Origin: Lachnospiraceae bacterium
GTDB lineage: Bacteria > Bacillota_A > Clostridia > Lachnospirales > Lachnospiraceae
Assembly (NCBI GenBank): GCA_004556565.1
Contig: SFGN01000011.1
Coordinates: 1 to 64,000, forward strand
Direction of reading: 5' to 3'
DNA length: 64,000 nucleotides
Positions 25,575 through 35,044 of the stretch are shown here, piece by piece. Position 1 is the stretch's first letter; each line of letters opens with the position of its first letter. The position numbers were made by a program, and so were the translations under genes. Below the pieces are notes generated by a model. It saw only the letters and a program-made list of their open reading frames with translations. It ran no database searches and was not told the origin of the DNA.

Positions 25575-26144
25575 TTATCTTATACCGGACAAAAATGCGC
25601 CGGCATCCGCCGGTGCATCCGGGAAACCTTCCAGGTTATCAGAAGCTGTCACATCATATCCTTCTGATTTTGCATAACGGTACAGAATTGCCGCGATCTG
25701 TTCCCTTGTGATATTATCTGCCGATCCAAACCTTCCTGTTGCCGTATATCCTGTGATGATCGTGTTATCATTTGCCCAGATTACTGCATCTGCGAACCAG
25801 TCATTTTCAGTCACATCCGGGAATCTGTTTTCAAATTCCACTTCCGGCCCGCCCGCGATACGGTACAGAATAACTGCAAACTGTGCCCTTGCCAGTGTGT
25901 CCGATGCTCCGAATATACCGTTGCCGTAACCGCTCATGACATCATTGATATAGGTCCAGTTTGATGCGTCATAATACCAGTCGCCTTTGTTTACATCATC
26001 GTAAATCTTTTCAACACCATATACTGTCACCTTAATGTCTGCACTCTTATCACCTGCTTTCGCAGTCACAACCGCCTCGCCCGGCCACAATGCTTTGATA
26101 TTGCCGTCCGCATCTACGGTAAGCACCTTTTCATCGGAGGAGGT
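25575..26144 (-). pseudogene. C-terminal part of the broken GH43 enzyme: end of BIG2 and two and a half SLH repeats
   Basis: This piece follows a TGA (26147-26145) in the same frame as the GH43 piece. It carries the end of a BIG2 domain (VLTVDADGNIKALWPGEA) and SLH repeats closely similar to those of the GH2 protein, but the third repeat breaks off at GFPDAPADAGAFLSGIR where the 34-bp repeats begin. In the GH2 paralogue the codon at the place of this TGA is Trp (DKVEW-SSSDDEV), so the lesion is most simply TGG to TGA. The SLH-coding DNA is similar enough to that at 18840-19240 to recombine. Confidence 0.83.
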
Positions 26145-27917
26145 TCATGCAACCTCATCTGCCCCGTCCGCATCCGCCGGTGTCACGATAACCTTCAATT
26201 GATTCTTCTTTCCTATTATCATGTTTGCTGAATCTGCATTGAAGGATACCGACTGTACAGGATTTTCCGGATTTTCTGTTTCTTTCTCCAATGCCGCCTC
26301 TGCATCTTCAAGAGCATTCAAAGCCTCATCGACCGCTTTCTGGGAGGAATGTTTATCCGCAAGAACTGCATTTGCATTATCCAGTGCTTTTGTAAGCGCG
26401 GCCACGGATTCTTCCGTATATTCCCCTGTATCTATAGCTGACACTCTGTCTGCTGCCTCCTGCAGTTTTGTAAAATCAGCAGCCTCTCTCACCGTCAGAT
26501 TATCCACATAACCGTTTCCTCCGGATACCCATGTGTAAATCTTTACCGTCTTTGTGTCTGCCCCGGTCGTAAACTTCATTTCAAAATCTGTCCACTCTGT
26601 CACTCCCGAAACCACGGAATATGCCAGTTTGCTTTCATTATCCGTTGTGTCTGTATAATCACTGTCCGGTGACAGAACCGCATAGATTTCTTTTCCGTCA
26701 ACCTTTGCACCGATCCAGAAATGTGCACCCTCTCCCGGTTTTGCAGTTCCGGTTAATATATACTCTGTATTCGGGGAAACCATAATATACTGACTGATTC
26801 CATTTCCGTTTTCCACACAGTACTGTAACCCTTCCGGGGCATCAGTATTTCCAATTGATGCCGCACTGTCAGTATTCCAGGCGACCAGTCCTTTTTCAAA
26901 GCCTCCATTGATCAGCAGAGTATCTTTTGCCCCAAGGTCTTCCAATGTCCAGTCACTATAATTCCTGAGTGCGATCCTTTTATCTGTTCCAAATTCGACC
27001 GGGAGCCATACATAACGGGAATCACTCAGCTCCCCGCCGTTTACCCCTGAATAATACCAACGGTCTCCCATGTAAATGTATTTGCCTTTCTCCGCATCCA
27101 CAGGAATGACACAGGTACTCTGCGTGTCAAATGTCGTGCCTGATGTATCTCCGATACACGGGTCGCCTTTCGTCGTCCACGGACCAAGCGGTGTATCGGC
27201 TACAGCATACTGTGCCTGATTCGGATACCATCCGGTACATCCGGAGGTTATCGTATAATATGTCCCGTCATACAGGAACATTGCCGAAGCCTCTCTTGAC
27301 TGGTTAATGAAGTTTCTTGTGTAATCCACGCCTTCCACAGCCACATCCGGGTCTGTGCCAGGTCCGGTATAATCGGCATTCAGCTTTCCGACATAGGTGG
27401 TCCTGTTCATCTCGCTGGAGTAACTGATATATGCAGTACCGTCCGTATCCACAAACAGATTCATGTCACGCACCGCTCCCGGATGATCCTCCAAAGCTTC
27501 ATAGTCCGCTTTCTCGCTATAGTATAAATCATAGGTACCGAGCAATTTAAACGGTCCGTAAGGGGTGTCGGAAAGCCGGCCTTCGTAATCACCGTACAAC
27601 GTTTTAAAATATTCATCCTCAGTGAATATGGAAAGATTTGTCCCGTTTTTACCATATTCTTCGTCAGAGACCGGAATACTTCTAAATACAATTCCTTCAT
27701 CAGTCCAATTATACAAATCTTCCGATGTATACAGATGAATTCCTGTTACCGGACGGTAGCCTCTGCTTCTGTCTTCACCATACCAGTAATATTTTGTCAC
27801 GCCATCCACCGTAAGTTTCTGAACCTGACCTCCATGTGCCTGGATTCTGTTTCCATTGTTATCAAACTGGGGTGCTCCTGTGGTTCCCGTAAAAGAAGCT
27901 CTCTTCCCATGCTCCAC
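26145..27917 (-). pseudogene. GH43-family catalytic part with CBM, FIVAR, and BIG2 segments
   Basis: The five-bladed propeller of family 43 is recognisable from IQAHGGQVQKL and YYWYGEDRSRGYRPVTG, through EDHPGAVRDMNLFVDTDGTAY (the acidic catalytic region) and EASAMFLYDGTYYTITSGCT. It is followed by a CBM4_9/CBM6-like jelly roll (LLINGGFEKGLVAW onward), a FIVAR repeat (about 40 residues ending ALNALEDAEAAL), and the first half of a BIG2 domain that stops at DEVA-TGA. The closest functional group would be exo-galactanases or arabinofuranosidases; the sugar cannot be assigned. Its 5' end is out of frame with the signal-peptide piece at 27797-28537, so it lacks an export signal. Confidence 0.83.
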
Positions 27918-28537
27918 CAGCCTGTACAGCCTGCAAGAATCTGATGCTCACCTGCCGGAAGCGTCAGTTTATAAGTAATATCCGCACCTGAATGTGCCCA
28001 CCAGCCGCCCTGGTAGGGATTGAAAAGGTCTGACTGTCCGTATCCGGTCATGTCGACAGAATCTCCCGATGCCCCCACAGAGCTCGAATAGCCCCAGTTG
28101 TTTGTACCCGTCTTTTTCTGATCAGCCGCATCCGCATTCAGAAGATCCGCGCCGAGGGCAACCGCATTCTTCCATGTTTCAGACTGTGTATTGTTACAAT
28201 CGATCATATATTCCAGATTTTCAGGAATAATCTGCACTTCCGCCACTGCCTGTATGTCACTATTTTCTATCGTGCCCGTTACCGTCACACATTTAAACGG
28301 GTCAGCGTCAAATTCTACTCCCTCCAGATTCCATGCCACAGGCTCTTCTGAGACTCCTGTTTCTGTCGTAACGGTTACTTTTTCCGGCAATTCCGGTGTC
28401 TGCCCCGGATGAACTGCCGCTGTTACTTTCTCCGGCTCTGCCGCCAGCACGGTACGGGATGATGTCGGCAATGCAATTCCAGTAACTATAAGCACTGCAG
28501 CCGTCGCTGCCGCAATTATTCTTTTTCCCTTTCGCAT
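27797..28537 (-). pseudogene. Signal peptide and N-terminal Ig-like domains of the broken GH43 enzyme
   Basis: From the ATG at 28537 (AGGAGG seven bases upstream) the piece encodes a signal peptide (MRKGKRIIAAATAAVLIVTG), a Big_4-like domain (AVHPGQTPELPEKV ... EPVAWNLEGVEFD), and a module with ILAGCTGWWSM. After SM the frame is shifted and it stops at 27797 without homology, while the GH43 barrel continues in another frame from about 27905. Related enzymes have additional sequence at this place, so a deletion rather than a one-base slip is likely. This is inference from family layout. Confidence 0.78.
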
Positions 28538-28627
28538 ATACATTCCTCCTGCCCAAAACAATGGATATCTATGTAAAATATTGCTATCGTCTGTAATAAT
28601 ATCACACTTTTTTTGTTTGTTCTTTAC

Positions 28628-28648
28628 AATTATCACTCAACTTTGTTC
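28628..28648 (-). promoter_or_regulatory. Candidate operator shared by the GH2 and GH43 genes (copy 2)
   Basis: Matches the block at 23942-23962 at 19 of 21 positions and lies about 90 bases before the GH43 start; the GH2 copy is about 65 bases before its start. A common regulator is a reasonable guess. Confidence 0.45.
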
Positions 28649-28679
28649 GATTTTTTATCATAAGTTACAGTTTACACTT

Positions 28680-28800
28680 GCAACGTGGATATTACGTGGA
28701 TGTATGTGTTGTCTATGACCGCACCGCTGGCGGTAAGATTCAAAAGGAAATCGACTTCCTGGTAAATGATGCGGATAAGAAAATCCATATCCAGCCCGCT
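28680..28800 (+). pseudogene. Remnant of a second AAA/DUF4143 ATPase gene
   Basis: On the plus strand the frame gives RGYYVDVCVVYDRTAGGK, EIDFLVNDADKKIHIQPAF, which is the C-terminal nuclease-like part of DUF4143 ATPases (typical form: RGY.VDVGVV ... LEVDFV ... YIQ.A). No ATPase domain is present in front of it. It is a relic in opposite orientation to the intact copy at 24085-25437. Confidence 0.65.
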
Positions 28801-28883
28801 TTCAGGGAGCACTCATGCAAGAGGCAGCCTCATGAGTCTGTGCCAGTCCTGCCATACAAAAATAAACCATGACCTTGGGGACA

Positions 28884-28921
28884 AATAAAAGAGGTCATCC
28901 CCAAAGTGTAGGAACGACCTC
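28884..28921 (-). terminator. Terminator of the fic gene
   Basis: GAGGTC/GACCTC arms around a 19-base loop are followed on the minus strand by TTTTATTT, 12 bases past the stop. Confidence 0.65.
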
Positions 28922-28932
28922 TCGCGACCGTA

Positions 28933-29844
28933 TTACGGCTGAATGTCGAACATCGCCATCAGCCTTTTGAATGTGTCTTGTCCGTCCAGACAGGTATCTG
29001 TCAGATAGCCTTTTTCCATTTCCCACTCAGAGAGCCCACGGTAATAGAACATCTTTTTGAAATCCTCAATGATAAACGGTACGATGCCGAACCGCAGGCA
29101 TTCTTTCAGTGCGATCAGCCGACCAACTCTGCCGTTGCCGTCCTGGAATGGATGGATGCGCTCAAATTCGTAGTGGAAACGGATGATGTCGTTTATCGTA
29201 ACGGCATTCAGCGATTCGTAATCGGAAAGCAGTGCTTTCACATGAGCGGGCACATCCTTCGGCTTTGCGGTTTCACGACCGCCGACAACGTTTGCGCGTT
29301 TTTTATAGTCACCAACGGCAAACCACGCAAGAGTCGAGTCCTTGGTGCTTTGCTTCAGGATGCGGTGCAGCTCCTTGATGATATCCTCGGTCAGCGGTTC
29401 TTCCGCATGGTCAATCACATAGTCAATGGCACGGAAATGATTAACTGTCTCGATAATATCATCGACAGGAATCCCTTCCCCGGCATCTACGGTATTCGTT
29501 TCAAAAATCAGTCTGGTTTGATCCTCGCTGAGCTTGCTGCCCTCAATGTGGTTGGAATTGTAGGTCATACGCACCTGCAGCTCATGGTACAGGCCACCCG
29601 GCATACGGATGCTCTTTTCATCCCGCAGCGTTTGCAGCAAGACGTTGTCCGTAATACTCCGGCAGAGTTCTTCCGGCTTGCAGTCCAGAAACGCAGCAAT
29701 TTTCGACAGCACGCGGTCTGCGATCTTCTCGCCGCGACCAATTTTTGCAATCGTTCGGGAAGAAATACCAAGCTCCTCTGTAAGTGCAGTCTTTGTAAGC
29801 CCTCTGTCGTTCAACTTCTGTATAAGTCCTTCATAAGAAATCAT
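28933..29844 (-). CDS. Fic-domain AMP-transferase-like protein with N-terminal HTH
   Basis: The 303 residues have an XRE-type helix-turn-helix at the N-terminus (LTKTALTEELGISSRTIAKIGRGEKI), an inhibitory helix motif SNHIEGS near residue 97, and the Fic core HPFQDGNGRVGR (about 232-243). Fic enzymes usually transfer AMP to a protein hydroxyl, and the S..IEGS helix blocks ATP orientation in cis. An HTH-Fic-in-one-chain layout suggests self-controlled expression, as in toxin-antitoxin-like or stress modules. Start: the ATG at 29844 has GAGGTG six bases upstream; a GTG three codons earlier is weaker. There is no separate antitoxin gene next to it. Confidence 0.9.
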   Translation of the reverse strand: MISYEGLIQKLNDRGLTKTALTEELGISSRTIAKIGRGEKIADRVLSKIAAFLDCKPEELCRSITDNVLLQTLRDEKSIRMPGGLYHELQVRMTYNSNHIEGSKLSEDQTRLIFETNTVDAGEGIPVDDIIETVNHFRAIDYVIDHAEEPLTEDIIKELHRILKQSTKDSTLAWFAVGDYKKRANVVGGRETAKPKDVPAHVKALLSDYESLNAVTINDIIRFHYEFERIHPFQDGNGRVGRLIALKECLRFGIVPFIIEDFKKMFYYRGLSEWEMEKGYLTDTCLDGQDTFKRLMAMFDIQP

Positions 29845-30256
29845 GATGCTCACCTCTTTCCTTTACTTATTATAGCCATTTTTATTTAAAATGTAAAGGC
29901 ACGGCGATAAAAAAGTAAAGGTAGGGACGGTCAAATCTCTACGACCCTCTCGGTCGGGCAACGACCCGGCGGCAGAAAACTTGAAGTGCTGGATATTCCC
30001 AAAATCGAGGGGGTTGAAATGCCGAAGCCCCATGATCTTCTCTCTGCCGGGCGGCGGAATGGCAGCGTCCTACAGCGGCAGGAGTTTCTATCAACCGTGA
30101 GGTTCTTATTATGTTCGGGTGCGAACTAATGTCATGACATTGGATGTTAAACAGTAACTGTCAGAAAAGAGGCAGCCCCCTTTTCAGGTGACTGCCTCCA
30201 ACACATTACTTTCAACTATACACTTTTAATTTCGGTTCTTAAGACACTATTTCGGT
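29845..30256. other. 400-base stretch without a clear gene; probable mobile-element debris
   Basis: The part from 29925 to 30110 is GC-richer than its surroundings and has open frames on the plus strand without a start (for example KLEVLDIPKIEGVEMPKPHD), which looks like a relic of a coding sequence I cannot name. A perfect 14-base palindrome, AATGTCATGACATT, lies at 30128-30141, and the terminator of the next gene at 30165-30198. Confidence 0.45.
30165..30198 (-). terminator. Terminator of the GH123-like SLH gene
   Basis: GAGGCAG/CTGCCTC arms, followed on the minus strand by TTTTC, about 60 bases past the stop. Confidence 0.7.
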
Positions 30257-33202
30257 TTATTTCTCCTCGCCTGCGGATTCTGAAGCTTCCGTACATCCGA
30301 TATATCGGCTGATAATTGTTGCACATACCGCTCTGTTTGTATTCCCCTGCGGCAGCAGCATTCTGGTCTGTCCGTCACCGGTGATAATACCTCTGTCAGT
30401 ACACCATTTCATTGCATCTTTTGCAAACACACTAACCTTCCCTGCATCCGGGAAATCATCCAGCTCTTTTTCGGCTGACACATCGTACTTTTTGTACTTT
30501 GCGTACCGATACATCATAACCGCCATCTGCTCACGGGTAATCTTATCCGAAGGGCCGAACATTCCGGTATCTGTATAACCGGTCACAATGCCTGTGCCGG
30601 CAGCCCATGAAACTGCGTCTGTATACCACGTTTCGCCCGGTACATCCGGAAATGTATCTTCATATTTCGTTGCCGGCGATCCTTCCATGCGGTAAAGAAT
30701 CACTGCAAACTGTGCCCTTGCCAGATTTTCTGAAGGTCCAAAAACAGTCTCGCTTAATCCTGTCATCAGATTCTTTATATAAACATCACAGACATAATTA
30801 TAAAACCAGTCATCATTCGCCACATCCGTAAACGGAAGTTCCGGATTTTCGGGATCCGGATTTGGATCCGGATCTGGATCAGGATCCGGATCTGGCCCCG
30901 GCTTCTGCGCTTCCAGATATTCTTTTGAAAGTTCAAGAATCTGTGTACGCATGCGGTTTGCCTCGCTGATGGCAAGCAAGCGGTCCTCTTCCGTCGCCGG
31001 TACGGCACTTCCGTAACCATTATTCCCCTTTGCCGGACGTTCCAGAGATTTCACAAGTGCATCCACTTTATCACTCAATTCCTGTGAACATGACATCAGA
31101 TATTTTGCCTTATTAATATCCCTGATGCCTTTTTTCATCATTTCATAACGCGGCGTGCTGTAGAAATAATCAGAATTTTCACTGCTGTCCTTTTCCACAG
31201 GATAAATAAACCAGCCGTCGCCCGGCTCCCAGTATTTATACGTCACATCTGTAAGGGGATCTTCTACCCAGTTGTCCCACGCCCAGCGCATGTAACCGTC
31301 CATCCCCAAGCTCATACTGTACCACATTACCCACATATTATCCGCGGGCTCGGAAATCGTAAAGTTACTCGGATAATCTCCCGTGCAGGTATAGAGCGTC
31401 GTCGTCAGTCCCAGTGCTTTTCTGTGGGAGGTGAGTGCCTGCATCTGTGCTACATCCGTTATATTGCCCTGGTTGATAGAGATATCATCAATCCGGTCTG
31501 TAAAATCATAATATTCCGGTGCCGCATAATTCAGAGCTGATGAAATCTTAAAATGCTTTCCCTCACTGTTTGTCACAGACTCAATCAATGCTACAGCAGG
31601 ATTCAGCTGCTCAAGGCTTCTCTCATCCATGGAAATATACGTCATATCGAACCAGCCTTTTTCCTCGGAATGTTCCAGGAAATCATTCAAAAATATTGTC
31701 CATATTTCCGTCCATTCCGTACTGCCCGGCGTATATGAACGTGTGACGGTCTGCGCTGATGCCTCATCGTACCAGGCAACCTGATTATTCCACGGAACAA
31801 TACTGTAGCACTTAATCTGACCGATTCCTTCCTCAGGATTAAGTACACCACATGAAATCTGGAAGTTGATCCATGCATCATACCATGTATAATCAAATTC
31901 CATAGTTCCGTCAGCTTTTTTCGTCCATTTCACCATAGACGGGTCAGAATAGTAGGACTGATGATTCCAGGCCTCTTCCACGATATTTGCAACCACATCA
32001 TGCCCGCCCATTGACTCATATTCTTTCATGGAGGCACGCATGTATTTGAAATGCTCTTCTGTAAAATAGTCTTCTTCAGCTACGCCATAATAATTTGCCA
32101 CAGAAAACGGATGCTGCCAGACCTGAATCTGCGTTCCTGTTTCTGCTGCCCCCGGCTGAAGCAAATCCAGCACCTCAAACTGATAGGAGAAGATCTGAGA
32201 TGTTTCCAGTTCATCCGCCGTCAGAGTGATCGTCCCTTTGTAAATTCCCGGTTTTGCATCCTCCGGTATCGTGATGGAAATCCAGGCTGACTGTACGGTA
32301 TTCGGTTCGATATCAGTCGCTCCGTTCTTATAAATCACATCCGGAAATGCTTTGGCCGGAGCCGACGGATTACCTCTGCCGATATTGGCATTTACATCTT
32401 TGAGCCAGCGTATCTCAACATATTCAGAACTGATAGTGCCGTTTTCATCTGAAAAATCACTCGCCGCAAGTTTAACATTGTGTACGGTCTCATCACCGGA
32501 TAATGTGACGATTTTTGAAACCAGTTCATCTCCCCGCCATGCAATATCCTCCCATGATGTGTTCTGCACCGCCTCCTGCACCAGACTGTCGTAATCCTCC
32601 TGTGTTGTCTGTTCATCCACAGAGCCGACATATGCGTCCAGAATTTCTACTTGTGGCAGCTCGCCGTGATAAACCGTAACAGAATCCAGCTGCATAGCTT
32701 TTGTATTGGTTTCTGCCTGCTTTACTACCTTAAGTACATGCTCACCGTCCGGCAGGTCTGTCTTTTCAAACAGCTTCTGTTTATGGACAGTAGAACCTGA
32801 TTCCTGATTTGAATGCATTTCCCCGACTTTCACGTCGTCAATATACACATCACAGTTTGCATGTGCAGTATTAATGCTTCCGTGCAGTTCAATTCCTGTC
32901 CCGATAAAACGCATTGTATAATAATCTCCTGTTCCCTCTTCACCGCTGATACTGTAGTAATCAGTGCCATCATAAAACAAATCAGGATATCCTGACTCCG
33001 CATACCAGTGTTCCGACGGCTCATACTGGATTTTAAATAATTCATTACTCCATGTCCTGGCTGAGTCATCGATTGTCATAGTGTACACTGTTCCTTCAGC
33101 AGCTTCTGTCTCCGAAGCCGGAGCTGACGGAATCACCATTGACGATACCATCATGGCAGACAAAACTGCCGCAAACAACCTTTTCATTTTTCGCTGCTTC
33201 AT
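30257..33202 (-). CDS. Secreted GH123/DUF4091-like glycosidase with three SLH domains
   Basis: From the ATG at 33202 (GGGAGG eight bases upstream) the protein is 981 residues with a signal peptide (MKQRKMKRLFAAVLSAMMVS). A jelly-roll module comes next, then an Ig-like domain and a barrel of the GH123/DUF4091 type with an acidic pair in TYISMDERS that matches the Asp-Glu catalytic pair of GH123 beta-N-acetylgalactosaminidases. A Pro-Asp linker (PDPDPDPDPNPDPE) leads to three SLH repeats. It should be held on the cell surface and act on GalNAc-type glycans, though the substrate is an inference. It is the only intact member of the three SLH enzymes here. It starts 83 bases after trmL. Confidence 0.85.
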   Translation of the reverse strand: MKQRKMKRLFAAVLSAMMVSSMVIPSAPASETEAAEGTVYTMTIDDSARTWSNELFKIQYEPSEHWYAESGYPDLFYDGTDYYSISGEEGTGDYYTMRFIGTGIELHGSINTAHANCDVYIDDVKVGEMHSNQESGSTVHKQKLFEKTDLPDGEHVLKVVKQAETNTKAMQLDSVTVYHGELPQVEILDAYVGSVDEQTTQEDYDSLVQEAVQNTSWEDIAWRGDELVSKIVTLSGDETVHNVKLAASDFSDENGTISSEYVEIRWLKDVNANIGRGNPSAPAKAFPDVIYKNGATDIEPNTVQSAWISITIPEDAKPGIYKGTITLTADELETSQIFSYQFEVLDLLQPGAAETGTQIQVWQHPFSVANYYGVAEEDYFTEEHFKYMRASMKEYESMGGHDVVANIVEEAWNHQSYYSDPSMVKWTKKADGTMEFDYTWYDAWINFQISCGVLNPEEGIGQIKCYSIVPWNNQVAWYDEASAQTVTRSYTPGSTEWTEIWTIFLNDFLEHSEEKGWFDMTYISMDERSLEQLNPAVALIESVTNSEGKHFKISSALNYAAPEYYDFTDRIDDISINQGNITDVAQMQALTSHRKALGLTTTLYTCTGDYPSNFTISEPADNMWVMWYSMSLGMDGYMRWAWDNWVEDPLTDVTYKYWEPGDGWFIYPVEKDSSENSDYFYSTPRYEMMKKGIRDINKAKYLMSCSQELSDKVDALVKSLERPAKGNNGYGSAVPATEEDRLLAISEANRMRTQILELSKEYLEAQKPGPDPDPDPDPDPNPDPENPELPFTDVANDDWFYNYVCDVYIKNLMTGLSETVFGPSENLARAQFAVILYRMEGSPATKYEDTFPDVPGETWYTDAVSWAAGTGIVTGYTDTGMFGPSDKITREQMAVMMYRYAKYKKYDVSAEKELDDFPDAGKVSVFAKDAMKWCTDRGIITGDGQTRMLLPQGNTNRAVCATIISRYIGCTEASESAGEEK

Positions 33203-33285
33203 TCCTTTTCCCTCCCGTGTCTCAGATACACGCTTTCCTGCCCGCCGCTGCCGACGATGCAAATGTTTTTTAATAGCATCCGCCG

Positions 33286-33801
33286 TTACCGGGAAACACC
33301 TTTTTCCGTCTGCCATTCCAGCCGGTGCAGATGTCCTTCCGTATTCATCCCGGCAAATCCATTCTGTCTGAGTGCCTCATAAACCACGATTGCCACCGAA
33401 TTCGACAGGTTCAGGGAACGGATGTCCCCGATCATCGGAATCCGGATACAGTTCTCTTTATGCTCTACAAGAATTTCCTCCGGAATCCCTGCACTTTCCT
33501 TCCCGAACATGATGTAACAGTCCGGTTCAAATGCCGCTTCAGTATATACCTTTGGCGCCTTTGTCGTTGCCATATAAATCTTCGCCCCGGGATTCTTCTC
33601 CAGAAAATCCTCATAATCGCTGTATGTAACCACATCCAGGTCTTTCCAGTAGTCAAGACCTGCCCGTTTCAGCGATTTCTCGTCCATCTTAAATCCCAGC
33701 GGCTCTATCAGATGCAGACGGCTTCCCGTTGCCACACAGGTCCTTCCGATATTCCCCGTATTTGCCGGAATCTCCGGCTCATGAAGAACAATATTTAACA
33801 T
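33286..33801 (-). CDS. trmL: tRNA (cytidine/uridine-2'-O)-methyltransferase TrmL
   Basis: This small SPOUT enzyme methylates the wobble ribose of certain tRNA-Leu. The 171 residues show the family motifs: IVLHEPEIPANTGNIGRTC at the N-terminus, MFGKESAGIP at about residue 100, and IPMIGDIRSLNLSNSVAIVVYEALRQ near the end forming the knot. Normal length. It stands between the aminotransferase operon and the GH123-like gene. Confidence 0.94.
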   Translation of the reverse strand: MLNIVLHEPEIPANTGNIGRTCVATGSRLHLIEPLGFKMDEKSLKRAGLDYWKDLDVVTYSDYEDFLEKNPGAKIYMATTKAPKVYTEAAFEPDCYIMFGKESAGIPEEILVEHKENCIRIPMIGDIRSLNLSNSVAIVVYEALRQNGFAGMNTEGHLHRLEWQTEKGVSR

Positions 33802-33871
33802 TGCCTAATCTCCTTTTATGCGTTTCTGCGCCATATTCCAAACCGACTTTTGTCAGTTCTTGTTTTTCTCA

Positions 33872-35044
33872 TTATTGCTCTGTTACATTCAGCTTCTGGA
33901 TGAATCGTTCCAGCCTCTCAAGAGCTGCCTTCAGGTCTTCCAGAGAATACGCATAGGAAATCCTGAGAAAGCCTTCACCGCAGTCTCCGAATGCCGTCCC
34001 CGGAACAACTGCCACTTTTTCTTCCATCAAAAGTTTTGTCGCAAATTCATCCGAAGTCATCCCAAACTTTTTGATGCTTGGAAATACATAAAATGCTCCG
34101 AATGGTTCAAAGCAGTCCAGCCCCATCCGTTTAAATTCATGCATAAGAAATCTTCTTCTCTGGTTATAGGCATTACGCATCTCCTGTACATCCTCTTCAC
34201 AGTTCCGCAGACCTTCCAGCGCCGCATACTGGCTGTTAGTCGGTGCACACATGATTGCGTACTGATGCAGTTTTATCATCTGAGTCAGGATAAGCTCCGG
34301 TCCGCAGCAATATCCAAGCCGCCACCCGGTCATCGCAAATCCTTTGGAAAATCCATTGATTACAATTGTTCTGTCACGCATGCCGGGAAGGGACGCAATA
34401 GATACATGGTCGCCCTTGTAGCTTAATTCTGAATAAATCTCATCGGAAATGACATACAGGTCATGCTCCAAAACAAACTCCGCAATCGGCTCCAGATCTT
34501 CCTTTGTCATAATGGAACCGGTCGGATTATTCGGGAACGGCATGATCAGTATCTTTGATTTTTCCGTAACCTTCGATTCCAGGTCTTCTACGGTCAGTTT
34601 AAATTCATTTTCATTTTTCAGCTCTACGATCACCGGAACACCGTCTGCCATAACAGTACACGGCAGATAAGAAACGTAACTCGGCTGCGGGATCAATACT
34701 TCTTCTCCCGGCTCAAGCATACAGCGCAGTGCCACGTCAATGGCCTCACTTCCGCCCACTGTCACCATCGTCTCTGTTTTCGGACTATAGGACACATGGA
34801 TCTTCCGCTCGAGATATCTGCATATTTCCGTACGCAGTTCCATAAGGCCGGCATTCGATGTATAAAATGTCCGTCCACGTTCCAGTGAAAAAATACCTTC
34901 CTCCCGGATTCTCCAGGGAGTATCAAAATCAGGTTCGCCCACACCGAGAGAGATTACCCCTTCCATTTCATTTGCCACGTCAAAGAATTTCCGGATCCCG
35001 GATGGCGCGATTCCTGTGATTTTTTTTGACAACGGATTTCTCAT
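33872..35044 (-). CDS. Class I/II PLP-dependent aminotransferase
   Basis: This 390-residue fold type I aminotransferase resembles aspartate/aromatic aminotransferases (PatA/AraT group). PLP lysine is in INGFSKGFAMTGWRLGY; other landmarks are GVGEPDFDTP (substrate loop), FPNNPTGS, and the C-terminal arginine in GFLRISYAYS. The amino donor cannot be fixed from sequence. Its ATG overlaps the stop of the Lrp-type regulator by one base (TGATG), so the regulator and enzyme are translated together, which suggests that the regulator answers to an amino acid the enzyme handles. Confidence 0.92.
   Translation of the reverse strand: MRNPLSKKITGIAPSGIRKFFDVANEMEGVISLGVGEPDFDTPWRIREEGIFSLERGRTFYTSNAGLMELRTEICRYLERKIHVSYSPKTETMVTVGGSEAIDVALRCMLEPGEEVLIPQPSYVSYLPCTVMADGVPVIVELKNENEFKLTVEDLESKVTEKSKILIMPFPNNPTGSIMTKEDLEPIAEFVLEHDLYVISDEIYSELSYKGDHVSIASLPGMRDRTIVINGFSKGFAMTGWRLGYCCGPELILTQMIKLHQYAIMCAPTNSQYAALEGLRNCEEDVQEMRNAYNQRRRFLMHEFKRMGLDCFEPFGAFYVFPSIKKFGMTSDEFATKLLMEEKVAVVPGTAFGDCGEGFLRISYAYSLEDLKAALERLERFIQKLNVTEQ

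Noticed and set aside
21647..26147. Alternative genetic code with TGA as tryptophan
   Set aside because: birA, metK-region genes, and others end normally at TGA, and both interrupted genes also have deletions, so nonsense mutation is simpler.
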